From RGIG3178 sp964533965 (GTDB taxonomy: Bacteria; Bacillota; Clostridia; Christensenellales; QAND01), in contig CAZHNN010000015.1 in assembly GCA_964533965.1 (NCBI GenBank), positions 1 through 64,000 on the forward strand: DNA of 64,000 nt, given 5' to 3'. Every line of letters begins with the position of its first letter. Position 1 is the stretch's first letter. Positions 15,994 to 23,784 of this stretch are shown piece by piece. The notes beneath the pieces were generated by a model, which had not been told where the DNA came from, searched no databases, and saw nothing but the letters and a program-made list of their open reading frames with translations. A program made the translations under genes and the position numbers.

Positions 15994-17376
15994 TTATATC
16001 CCAAATTCCTTCTTCATGATTTTCACAGCAGCGCCTGGGTGCCTTTGACTAAGGAGCCCCATGCCCGCCAGAATGTAGCGCTTGTCGATGAAGATATCCG
16101 GATCTTTCGGCACGAGCAGCAGATCCTCGTCCAAGCTTTTCAAGGCGTTGCGCACAAGCCCCACCGGGTCGATGTCCGCCAGCACGGGACCGCCGGTCGC
16201 CACAAATTTCGAAAAGCCACGCAGATCCTTGCCCATCTGGAATAAAACCTTGCCGAAGGGCATGTAGCTGACCTCGCAGTGCCCGGCGTGTCTTTGTACA
16301 GCGATCTTGACAGCCATCGTGCCGAGGCCGTGATCCAATTGTGCGATGGCGGGGTCGTCCCTGGGCAGCAGTGACGGGTTGCCATCAAGAAGTGAAACCA
16401 ACCGTGCGGTCTCCTCTTGCGTGAGATCGGAAGCCATTGCCAGCGCGGGCAGTCCGACCAGCTCCATCAGGGACTTCGCCGTGTACCGCACGCCGATGTC
16501 GCCCTCTACGGTGCGCTTGGCGTACGGTTCGGGCAGACCCTTGAATACTACACCCGGCGCCGTAGGCAAGCCCGAACCTATGGAATAAACGTCTGTCGTG
16601 GCGCCGCCTACGTCCACCGCCATGAGCTCGCTCACGCCCGGCACACCGTCTGCGCCGCCTGCGAGCGCCTCAAGCGCCGCCAGAACAGCGGCCGGCGTGG
16701 GCATCATGATGCCCCCGATGAGCCTCTCGATGCGGGAAAGCCCCTTCGCGCGCACGATATGCTTTAAAAAAACGTTGCGGATGCATTCGCGCGCGGGCAG
16801 TATGTTGAGCTCGTTGAACTCGGGCATTACGTTCTCGGTGACGATGCACTCTTTGCCCGCGTCCCGGAGAATGCGTTCCGCCTCGTCCGCGGCGCACCGG
16901 TTGCCCGCCACCACGACCGGAAAATAGCCGGAAATCCGCGCCAATGCATTGGCGTTGTGCAGCAGCACCGCCTTGTTGCCGCCGTCGGTGCCGCCGGTGA
17001 GCAGCACGATATCCGGTTTGAGCGCTTCGATCTCGCAGATGTCCTTCTGCGCGAGCTCGTATGAATAGGCTTTCGAAACCTTGGCCCCTGCGGAGAGCGC
17101 CGCGCGCCTCGCAGCCTCGGCTGTGAGCTCCGGAACGAGGCCCACAGCAGCCACCCTCAGCCCCCCGGCTGCGCTGCTGCACGCCAGTGTGGCTTCGTAC
17201 TCGAGTTTGCCAATTTCATGCTCCAGATTCCGGAGTGCCTCGTTGAAACCCTCCGCGATGTCCGTGCGCACGGTGGTGAAGGCACGCGCCGTGCCCAGAA
17301 TGCGGGCTTCTTCTGCGTCTGCGGCCGTCACCTTTGTGCAAGTGCTGCCGAAATCAGCGAGCAGATAGGCCTTCAT
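15994..17376 (-). CDS. glmL: Glutamate mutase accessory protein GlmL (MutL), cobalamin-reactivase type ATPase
   Basis: The 460-residue ASKHA-fold protein begins with LADFGSTCTKVTAAD, a phosphate-1 motif, and has a second motif VDVGGATTDVYSIG in the middle. GlmL/MutL proteins lie between the S and E subunit genes of glutamate mutase and are thought to reactivate the enzyme by ATP-driven exchange of damaged cobalamin, by analogy to diol-dehydratase reactivases. Its ATG overlaps the glmS stop by 4 bases and its end touches the glmE start, so the three are tightly coupled. Confidence 0.94.
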   Translation of the reverse strand: MKAYLLADFGSTCTKVTAADAEEARILGTARAFTTVRTDIAEGFNEALRNLEHEIGKLEYEATLACSSAAGGLRVAAVGLVPELTAEAARRAALSAGAKVSKAYSYELAQKDICEIEALKPDIVLLTGGTDGGNKAVLLHNANALARISGYFPVVVAGNRCAADEAERILRDAGKECIVTENVMPEFNELNILPARECIRNVFLKHIVRAKGLSRIERLIGGIMMPTPAAVLAALEALAGGADGVPGVSELMAVDVGGATTDVYSIGSGLPTAPGVVFKGLPEPYAKRTVEGDIGVRYTAKSLMELVGLPALAMASDLTQEETARLVSLLDGNPSLLPRDDPAIAQLDHGLGTMAVKIAVQRHAGHCEVSYMPFGKVLFQMGKDLRGFSKFVATGGPVLADIDPVGLVRNALKSLDEDLLLVPKDPDIFIDKRYILAGMGLLSQRHPGAAVKIMKKEFGI

Positions 17377-17789
17377 GCCCGATCACCCTCCAAATCGACC
17401 CTGAGGTCGGCGATGGCCGTCTCAGGCAGCGTGCCCGGCGGGTACACGCGCGTGAATCCCATTTCCTTGTACAACTTTTCCACTTCCGCAAAATCCTTCT
17501 TACCGACCACGAGGTTGCCTCCCACGTACAGCGGAATGCCCGTGAGTCCGGCCTCGTCGCACTTGCCCCTAAGGCCCCGGCAATCCATCTCGCCGTGGCC
17601 GTAGAGCGAAGACACGAGAATCACGTCGGCGGCCGTTTCCACGGCGGCGCTTACGAACTCCTCCTGCGAGACCATTACGCCCAAGTTGACCACGCGGAAG
17701 CCCGCGTGCATCAATGCAAACTCGAGTATCTTATTTCCGACTGCGTGGACATCGGCGCCGACCACACCCAGCACAAGTGTTTTAGACAA
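17373..17789 (-). CDS. glmS: Methylaspartate (glutamate) mutase, S subunit
   Basis: The 138-residue cobalamin-binding subunit carries the base-off motif DxHxxG as D13-V-H15-A-V-G18, plus the later VSSLYGHGE and VGGN segments that hold the nucleotide tail. I place the start at TTG 17789, because GGAGG lies 5 bases ahead of it and the product then begins MSKTLVLGVVG as in relatives; a longer frame from TTG 17801 would put the ribosome site inside the gene. It is the first gene of the operon, divergent from a LysR regulator. Not to be confused with glucosamine synthase, which shares the symbol. Confidence 0.95.
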   Translation of the reverse strand: MSKTLVLGVVGADVHAVGNKILEFALMHAGFRVVNLGVMVSQEEFVSAAVETAADVILVSSLYGHGEMDCRGLRGKCDEAGLTGIPLYVGGNLVVGKKDFAEVEKLYKEMGFTRVYPPGTLPETAIADLRVDLEGDRA

Positions 17790-18171
17790 AGCAACCTCCA
17801 AGTTGTTATGAATTATTGGATGACTATTCGCATTGTTAAGTTCGTTTCAACGATACCTTTACGGTAAATTCAGATGGAAACACCGTCGCCCATGGAGTAG
17901 GTGGCACGGGAGTAGAGCGGCAAATTCTTTCACGCAGCCCGCGTTCAGCAGGCTCAAGTTTCAGGTCTCAAGGCGGTAGGGATTCCCGCTTAATTATGTG
18001 TACTGAAAGCAGTTTTTCCGTTGTTACATCCATGAAAAACTCCCATCATCAGATCATTGCATTATTCTTTTTTTTATCATATCATTGGTATAGACCAATT
18101 TTAAAACATTTAAAGAATGCGATATGCTACAACTAAATAGCTGTGATAGGGGAGCAAGAAAATAGACTGAA
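17790..18171. other. Divergent regulatory region between glmS and the LysR gene
   Basis: This 380-base gap must hold promoters for both directions and LysR binding sites. A GC-rich block at about 17870-18000 looks structured, unlike the AT-rich flanks. I looked for a cobalamin riboswitch on the minus strand because glutamate mutase uses B12, but found no B12-box-like sequence. I could not assign the block. Confidence 0.5.
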
Positions 18172-19209
18172 ATGAACTTTCTGAATTTATACTATTTCAC
18201 AGTAGTAGCGGAAGAGCTGAATATCACAAAGGCTGCCGAGCGGCTTTACATTTCCCAGCAATCGCTCAGCAACCATATCTTAAAGCTAGAAAATGAGTTT
18301 GGCGTTAAACTTTTAAACCGTGGTTCTTCCATTTCTCTAACCTATGCCGGTACACGGCTATTGCGCTCGGCGAACCAAATCCTAGACATAAAGCAGCAAA
18401 TCATCAAAGAGATGGATGATATCGCCAATCGCCAACGCGGGGAATTACGCGTTGGCATTTCCCATACGCGCGGCCGTGTCATGCTTCCCAAAGTACTGCC
18501 GACTTTTTGTCGAGATCATCCCTTTATCGATATATCCGTAACCGAGGGGAATTCACAGCAACTGGAGGAATGGTTGCAGCATGGACGGATCGATTTGCTT
18601 ATCGGGTTTGCCCCTATTCTGATCGATGCCGCCGAAACCAGGGAAATTTTGCAGGAGCGGCTTTACCTAGTCGTTCCGAGGGCTTTTATCGCTGAGTTGT
18701 ATCCGAACATCGATCAAAAGCTGATCGACGATTTCCAAAAAGGCGTTAGCGTCAACGCCTTCCGGAACTGCAAATATCTACTGCTGCCTACAGGGAACCG
18801 CATCAGAACGATTTTTGATCAGCAACTGATAAGACAGAGGATCTCCGTCAACACTATACTGGAAATGGAGAGCATTGAAACGCTGTTTACCCTCTCCTGT
18901 AAAGGGATGGGCATCACCGTATACCCGGAAATGTTCTTGAAAAACCTTGGTCGCCCAAAAATATGCGAAGCCTGTTCCAGTGTCTGCTTTTTTCCACTGA
19001 ACGACTCGGCCACTATCGGTAGCCTGGTAGTTGCGTATCATCGAAGTCGTTACCTGTCTGATTCAGCCAAGGATTTCATCGAAAACCTGATGGAAATCGA
19101 TTATTTCAATGAGAGTGAATTATGTTCTCATTCCGATAAAATTACCACATGCAGCCCTTCTTGTGCCAATTCCGCCGGATGCATTTATAATATTCCCCGG
19201 CCTTCTTGA
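18172..19209 (+). CDS. LysR family transcriptional regulator, likely regulator of the glm operon
   Basis: The 345-residue protein starts with a winged helix-turn-helix of LysR type (FLNLYYFTVVAEELNITKAAERLYISQQSLS, residues about 2-33), followed by a periplasmic-binding-like effector domain from about residue 90. It is transcribed divergently from glmS, the normal arrangement for a LysR activator and its target operon. I infer that it senses a pathway compound such as glutamate or mesaconate. The last 20 residues are Cys/Ser-rich and unlike the family, so the tail may be recently altered. Confidence 0.92.
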   Translation: MNFLNLYYFTVVAEELNITKAAERLYISQQSLSNHILKLENEFGVKLLNRGSSISLTYAGTRLLRSANQILDIKQQIIKEMDDIANRQRGELRVGISHTRGRVMLPKVLPTFCRDHPFIDISVTEGNSQQLEEWLQHGRIDLLIGFAPILIDAAETREILQERLYLVVPRAFIAELYPNIDQKLIDDFQKGVSVNAFRNCKYLLLPTGNRIRTIFDQQLIRQRISVNTILEMESIETLFTLSCKGMGITVYPEMFLKNLGRPKICEACSSVCFFPLNDSATIGSLVVAYHRSRYLSDSAKDFIENLMEIDYFNESELCSHSDKITTCSPSCANSAGCIYNIPRPS

Positions 19210-19492
19210 CCGCTCCCGGCATACCGCCTTGTTGGCTAGGGCGATGACTTTTGACATGACATATTCCTTTCAACATAAGCCGTTTACCTTAGCTGAATTG
19301 ATAAGGTAAACGGGATTATCATTACTTGATTCTCTGATATTAATGAACTCATTCTGCCATGACCAATCCGGCAACTATTTCACTTTAATTTAGGTAATAG
19401 GGTAACATATTTTTAGTTCTTACCTCATATTTGGCTATGTCGCTTATAGCGCTTATATCCGCTGTTCTTGTAGTTAATTCATCCAATGTCTG
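19210..19492. other. AT-rich gap after the LysR gene
   Basis: Nothing codes convincingly here. The sequence is AT-rich, with a short inverted repeat around 19270-19310 (AAGCCGTTTACCTTA against TAAGGTAAACGG) that could act as a weak terminator for the LysR gene. Confidence 0.4.
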
Positions 19493-19557
19493 TGTGAATA
19501 CAGCCTTTACCGAACCTCCGGCATCAAAAAAGGCCTCACAATTTGTGAGGCTTTTTT
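19493..19557. repeat. Copy of the tRNA-Leu 3' end plus terminator (putative att-like scar)
   Basis: ACCTCCGGCATCA followed by the hairpin CCTCACAA/TTGTGAGG repeats the 3' end and terminator of tRNA-Leu (5177-5219), with similarity trailing on for about 50 bases. The hairpin (19531-19557) has T-runs in both directions and probably terminates the BlaR1-like gene on the minus strand. Confidence 0.7.
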
Positions 19558-19601
19558 CATCTGTTTATCCTGATTGCTCCGTCATTTGATTTGTCTTCGA
19601 C

Positions 19602-22106
19602 TTAATAACCAGCGCTTGTGTCTATAATGCTCCCGTCTATTGCGTTGATTGTCTTGTAATCGGATGAACCCCATACACTGGTATCCGTATTGTGGTCCTT
19701 ATACTGAACTTTTTCCGATCCGTAAAACTTCCACGCAGGAACCATCCGGTATACGCCCGGCTGGTCTTTGATCGGCAGCCGCACCATTCCAAGCTCAATT
19801 TTGCTTACGGTTATCGTTGAGGATACCATTTTAGAAATATATTCCTGATAGTCCGAATTTGTGGGTGCCTGGTGTGAGAGTTTTTCCAAGTTATACTCCG
19901 AAGCCATTTCCTTTGTGAATGTCTCCATGATGCTGTCAAAAGGCAATAGTTTCACATCGTTCTCGCTATTTACTTGTTTGGGCGGGCTCTCCCATCTGAA
20001 AGAGACGATCTGGTCGTCGCGAATGATAATTTGGATACCCTCCCGTATATATATAGGCTTAGTCTCATCGTATTGGATATCTGTTGTTAAAACTCCGCCG
20101 TATGTGCGCTGGTAATACACGTAATAGACGTACACCTCAGAACCGGATTTTGGGTCCACCAGTTTACCCTGTTTATCCCAGGCGGTGAAATTGGAAACAG
20201 CCATGTCCTTGATCCCTAACCGATCCATCAGGTCATTCGCCATTTTCAAAGCGCTCTCCTGTGAAATGGAGTTGGGATTGGAAATTGGATCTAAATCCCG
20301 CCCAAAATACGCTGATTCGTTCGGATGCAGCGCGTGTCCCTTAATAAACGTAAACGTGTTTTGAATCAAGCTTTGCCCCTGGTAGTTCAGAACATTGATC
20401 CTGCCATAATAGCCGCCGTCCAGCGTGGCGTCCAGGATCAGCCTCTGCCCATTTTCATACCGGTCCAGCAGCTCCTTTGCCTGCTTATCGCTGTCCTGTT
20501 TCCATGAGTCGCTGTGTTCCTTATACATGGCCGGGTCTTCGTACGTCTTGAGCGGCACGAACTTGAAATCCGATTGCTTGGTCGGATAATCGTTGGGAGC
20601 GGTCGGAAGAAGTCGTTGATACGTCTTTATCCGGTTTTGGAACATTGCGGTTACCTCTGCTATCGTCTCTGGGTCGCCCGATTTAAGTCCATCTGATCTG
20701 CTGTTTGCGGGATCGGCAAGCGCCTGCTGTAAATCCGATATTTTGGCTTGTATTTGGGATTTGGTCAGCGTGGTTCGCGGCGCATATGCGGTTTTGCCTT
20801 CAAAGAACACCAGCGCGGCTTTTTTTACAAATTCGGTTGTAAACGGACTGGGCTCTATATCCACCACGGAATACCCGGATGACTTGGGAATCGTTGCCTG
20901 CGCGTCTATATTCACCGTTACACGGTTGTCGTTGGTAGAAAACGTTTTCTTGACCGCCTGCGTCGCTGTATTCGTCGCCTGCGGGGAAGCGTTTGTCATC
21001 ATGACAGTGGTAAGCGTAGGCCGGCAGGCCGTTGTAAAGCATGTAATGATCATGAAAGCCGAAAGCAGAGCGCATAATGTGACAGCTGTCTTGGATCTCT
21101 TTTGCGGCTTCATCAAACGGGATATCCGCCCCTTGAGCTTGCCACCAGTTTCAAAAAGCGACGTGGTCAACGAAGGGACGATCGATATGCTTCTCTTAGA
21201 AAAGCGTGCGGCTTCTAAAAGCGACTGGCTGTATAACAGTACTCCGCCTGCCTTCAATCTGCGTGCCACCTGTTGATCACGGCATAGCTCAACGTCATCT
21301 TCATACCGTTTGTAGGCAATCCAAACCAGCGGATTAAACCAGTGCAAAGCTTTGGCTGCAAGCCAAGCATAATTCATCAAGATGTCATGACAGCGGATAT
21401 GGACCATTTCATGCAGCAAAATAGCGTCCAAGCTGTTTCTGTCCATATGCCTAATAAATCGGAAAGGAATCAAAATGCTGGGCTTACGATATCCGAATAT
21501 CGCCGGAGCATGAACGAAATCGCATTCGATCACCGCAATCGGTTTTTTAATGCCGGTCTCCTGTTTATGACGCCGTACGATCTCCAATATACCGGTATCC
21601 GTGACGGGATGGCAGATGCAAATTTTTTTCCTGAATCGGATCGCTTTTCGGATGAATAGAAACAGGGTCGCGATCCCGCCTGCCATCCAGATTGCCGACA
21701 GTACGCTCCACCAAGGAATGCTCTTGATAAAACTGCCCGGTGTTTTTGTATCCGTTTTGTCGGTGTCCGTTGTAAACACCGTTTGTGGCGTATCCGGATT
21801 TACGATTTGCATATTGGTTTGCGGTGGGTTCTGGTTATATGCCATGGGGAATTCGGCGGCCAGCTGCTCTTTTGCCACCGCAGGCTCACTATATACGTTA
21901 GCGGTTTGTTGTGGAAGATTCACCAACTTAACGGGGCTTATAAAGGTAAAGGGGATGCACAGGCGCACAAGCACCATTGTCCATAGCAGAAGCATCACTG
22001 CCGGATGCATTTTTTTCGATAGAACCACTCGAATAAAAAGTACTATGCCGATCATCACGGAGGCCATCAGGCTTATCTGTAAAAACAGCTTCAATACATC
22101 TGCCAT
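19602..22106 (-). CDS. BlaR1-like M56 family membrane metallopeptidase with a novel sensor domain
   Basis: The 834-residue protein has membrane helices near residues 5-30, 36-58 and 132-152. The zinc protease motif HEMVH lies at 232-236, with the distal acidic ligand region EDDVEL near 269. Another helix near 345-365 leads to an outer domain of about 450 residues. In BlaR1/MecR1 the outer domain is a penicillin-binding sensor, but here I see no SxxK/SxN/KTG set; it holds YPEB-like repeats instead. The usual job is to cleave or inactivate the BlaI repressor when a wall or envelope signal is sensed. It follows the BlaI gene by one base. The ligand is unknown. Confidence 0.88.
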   Translation of the reverse strand: MADVLKLFLQISLMASVMIGIVLFIRVVLSKKMHPAVMLLLWTMVLVRLCIPFTFISPVKLVNLPQQTANVYSEPAVAKEQLAAEFPMAYNQNPPQTNMQIVNPDTPQTVFTTDTDKTDTKTPGSFIKSIPWWSVLSAIWMAGGIATLFLFIRKAIRFRKKICICHPVTDTGILEIVRRHKQETGIKKPIAVIECDFVHAPAIFGYRKPSILIPFRFIRHMDRNSLDAILLHEMVHIRCHDILMNYAWLAAKALHWFNPLVWIAYKRYEDDVELCRDQQVARRLKAGGVLLYSQSLLEAARFSKRSISIVPSLTTSLFETGGKLKGRISRLMKPQKRSKTAVTLCALLSAFMIITCFTTACRPTLTTVMMTNASPQATNTATQAVKKTFSTNDNRVTVNIDAQATIPKSSGYSVVDIEPSPFTTEFVKKAALVFFEGKTAYAPRTTLTKSQIQAKISDLQQALADPANSRSDGLKSGDPETIAEVTAMFQNRIKTYQRLLPTAPNDYPTKQSDFKFVPLKTYEDPAMYKEHSDSWKQDSDKQAKELLDRYENGQRLILDATLDGGYYGRINVLNYQGQSLIQNTFTFIKGHALHPNESAYFGRDLDPISNPNSISQESALKMANDLMDRLGIKDMAVSNFTAWDKQGKLVDPKSGSEVYVYYVYYQRTYGGVLTTDIQYDETKPIYIREGIQIIIRDDQIVSFRWESPPKQVNSENDVKLLPFDSIMETFTKEMASEYNLEKLSHQAPTNSDYQEYISKMVSSTITVSKIELGMVRLPIKDQPGVYRMVPAWKFYGSEKVQYKDHNTDTSVWGSSDYKTINAIDGSIIDTSAGY

Positions 22107-22107
22107 T

Positions 22108-22491
22108 TTACACCTCCTTGTTCCGCACTCGCCGTATCAGTTGCTCCAGTTCGTTGAGATCATCCTCCGTAATCTCCTCTTTTTGTATGATTCCGGCAAC
22201 CATATGCGACAAAGAGCCATAGTATTTATTCAATATGCTTCCGGTCTTGTCGGCCGCATACTCCGATCTAGAGACGATGGGAAAATAATGATAGGTCCGC
22301 TTGTTGACTTCCTTTGTTCCCACAAGCCCCTTTTCCACCAGGCGAAACAGGTAGGTGCGCACAGTCTGCCGTGACCAATCCAGCTTGTCTTCGATTTCTT
22401 TGAGGATCTCAGAGCTGCTGCATTCGCCCTCCCGCCAGAGTATTTCCATAATGATGCTGTCCGCCTCTGACAGATTTGGATATTTGCTCAT
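22108..22491 (-). CDS. BlaI/MecI/CopY family repressor
   Basis: This 127-residue winged-helix repressor reads LSEADSIIMEILWREGECSSSEILKEIEDKLDWSRQTVRTYLFRLVEKG, the classic BlaI DNA-binding half, with a C-terminal dimer region that BlaR1-type proteases target. It forms an operon with the M56 peptidase. Two dyads with half-sites GACGTA/TACGTC and TAGAC/GTCTA lie at 22514-22560, over its own promoter, so it is probably autoregulated. No beta-lactamase gene is nearby. Confidence 0.93.
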   Translation of the reverse strand: MSKYPNLSEADSIIMEILWREGECSSSEILKEIEDKLDWSRQTVRTYLFRLVEKGLVGTKEVNKRTYHYFPIVSRSEYAADKTGSILNKYYGSLSHMVAGIIQKEEITEDDLNELEQLIRRVRNKEV

Positions 22492-22513
22492 ACCAACACC
22501 TCGTTCCTCAACT

Positions 22514-22569
22514 GACGTAAATTCTACGTCTTATGCAAATAGACTACATCTATACGTCTATTATGTCAA
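22514..22569 (-). promoter_or_regulatory. Promoter and operators of the BlaI-BlaR1-like operon
   Basis: On the minus strand TTGACA (22569-22564) and TAGTCT (22546-22541) are 17 bases apart. One dyad (22540-22560, ends TAGAC/GTCTA) fills the spacer and touches the -10; a second (GACGTA-N5-TACGTC, 22514-22530) follows the start point. This fits a repressor blocking RNA polymerase. Confidence 0.7.
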
Positions 22570-22658
22570 GTGCTTTTTGAATATCCCAAGCTTCTGTCAA
22601 TGATACTTGACCGTCTATTTCGTTAATACGCTTAGTCTGCTATTCAGCCTTTTTAATT

Positions 22659-22692
22659 TATGTATGGATACAGGCAACACCGAATCTCCGGC
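22659..22692. repeat. Diverged third copy of the tRNA-Leu 3' end context
   Basis: The string GATACAGGCAACACCGAAT then CTCCGGCACCA parallels 19500-19526 (AATACAG...ACCGAAC then CTCCGGCATCA), and the last part equals the tRNA-Leu acceptor end with CCA. As at the other sites, a terminator hairpin follows within 20 bases. Confidence 0.55.
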
Positions 22693-22701
22693 ACCATGAA
22701 T

Positions 22702-22727
22702 AAAAGCCATGCTGATGCATGGCTTTT
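22702..22727. terminator. Bidirectional terminator
   Basis: AAAAGCCATGC and GCATGGCTTTT pair perfectly around TGAT (22702-22727). It lies downstream of the ArsR-type gene on the minus strand and can stop it. Confidence 0.75.
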
Positions 22728-22789
22728 GATTGTTTGGGTTCTCCGGATAACCGGAGAGAACGATTCTTTGCAGGGGACAATCGTGCATT

Positions 22790-23164
22790 CTATTCCGCTT
22801 CTTCGTTCTTTTCCCGAATATGCTCCAATCCCTTTTCGAAGATCGCCTGGATGTGATCATCCGCCAGGGAATAATAAACAACCTTTCCTTCTTTTCTGTT
22901 CTTGACCAAATTCGTTTGCCTCAGCAACCTAAGTTGATGGGATATGGCGGATTTTGTCATTCCCAAAAGGAACGCCAGGTCGCACACGCACATCTCATGT
23001 TCATCCAACGCCCAGATGATCTTCGCCCTCGTGTTGTCACCCAGGACCTTAAAAAAATCCGACAAGTGGTACAAGTCACTTTCTACAGGCATTCTGCCTT
23101 TGACGGAATTGACCACATCCGCATGGATGACCTCACAATCGCAAAACATTTCTTCCCTTTTCAT
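22790..23164 (-). CDS. ArsR/SmtB (CadC-type) metal-sensing repressor
   Basis: The product from ATG 23164 is 124 residues; GAGGTGATC sits 8 bases upstream, so I prefer it to the longer frame. The winged helix contains EMCVCDLAFLLGMTKSAISHQLRLLR, with the CxC pair in the recognition-helix region that binds Cd/Pb/Zn or As in CadC/ArsR proteins. The N-terminus has FCDCEVIH, matching the extra cysteines of CadC. It is divergent from the HMA/CPx-ATPase genes, whose promoter holds a dyad operator. Metal binding would release the DNA. Confidence 0.93.
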   Translation of the reverse strand: MKREEMFCDCEVIHADVVNSVKGRMPVESDLYHLSDFFKVLGDNTRAKIIWALDEHEMCVCDLAFLLGMTKSAISHQLRLLRQTNLVKNRKEGKVVYYSLADDHIQAIFEKGLEHIREKNEEAE

Positions 23165-23384
23165 CTGATCACCTCGACTGTTTTGTCTCGAAAAAATGTC
23201 CGCTAACTTCACAAATTTAAGACTTGTGCTTATTATGCGCTTATAACAAAGATGGGATCATGTATATTGTATCATAAAGCGTCAAGAGTAAACATCTTCC
23301 CGCGTTCTCTTTACAACCAAGCCAAAACGGATGAGCAGGCGGGCACACCCCGGCGTAAAAATACCGGAATAGATAGAAAAGGAG

Positions 23385-23444
23385 TTGACGGTTGAGCGAC
23401 CTCTCAACTATAATAAAAGACAGTTGAATGATTGCTCAACTGTC
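23385..23444 (+). promoter_or_regulatory. Metal-responsive promoter with operator dyads
   Basis: TTGACG (23385-23390) and TATAAT (23409-23414) are 18 bases apart, and the spacer is exactly the inverted repeat GTTGAG-N6-CTCAAC (23391-23408). A second dyad GACAGTTGA-N8-TCAACTGTC (23419-23444) covers the start point. The shared TTGA/TCAA half-sites resemble SmtB/CadC operators. Confidence 0.78.
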
Positions 23445-23560
23445 TTTGTAAAGGCGGCCGGTGCCGAAAGCTTCTGTATGAAAGCAGTACTGACCCAGCG
23501 CTTTGTGCAGTCCTTCAAATGATAGGCTGACATACGCAATATGATTTGGGGGTTTAGGAT

Positions 23561-23782
23561 ATGAAAAAATCTTTTTATCTGGAAGGCTTGGATTGTGCCA
23601 ATTGTCTTGCTAAAATTGAGGATGCGATCAAAGCGCTCCCGGGTGTGACCTCCGTATCCGTCAATTTCATGACGACCAAAATGACCATCGAAAGCGACGA
23701 TGCGAGATTCGATGAAATCGTTCAATCCGCCAGCGCCATCGTGAAGAAATACGAACCGGATGTTATTGTGAAGAAGGCTTGA
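23561..23782 (+). CDS. Stand-alone heavy-metal-associated (HMA) domain protein
   Basis: The 73-residue protein is a single ferredoxin-like HMA domain with the metal motif GLDCANC at about residues 9-15, of the type found at the N-terminus of ZntA/CadA (DCxxC rather than the copper type MxCxxC). It ends 2 bases before the CPx-ATPase ATG. It is likely a soluble chaperone or a detached regulatory domain delivering Zn, Cd or Pb to the pump. Its own leader holds the regulated promoter. Confidence 0.92.
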   Translation: MKKSFYLEGLDCANCLAKIEDAIKALPGVTSVSVNFMTTKMTIESDDARFDEIVQSASAIVKKYEPDVIVKKA

Positions 23783-23784
23783 GT

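Noticed and set aside
17870..18000. Cobalamin riboswitch for glmS
   Set aside because: Position and pathway fit, but I found no B12-box-like string or the usual GGGAA...CCGGTG core on the minus strand.
19602..22106. Beta-lactam resistance sensor
   Set aside because: The M56 core fits BlaR1, but the outer domain lacks penicillin-binding motifs and no beta-lactamase or PBP2a gene is near.
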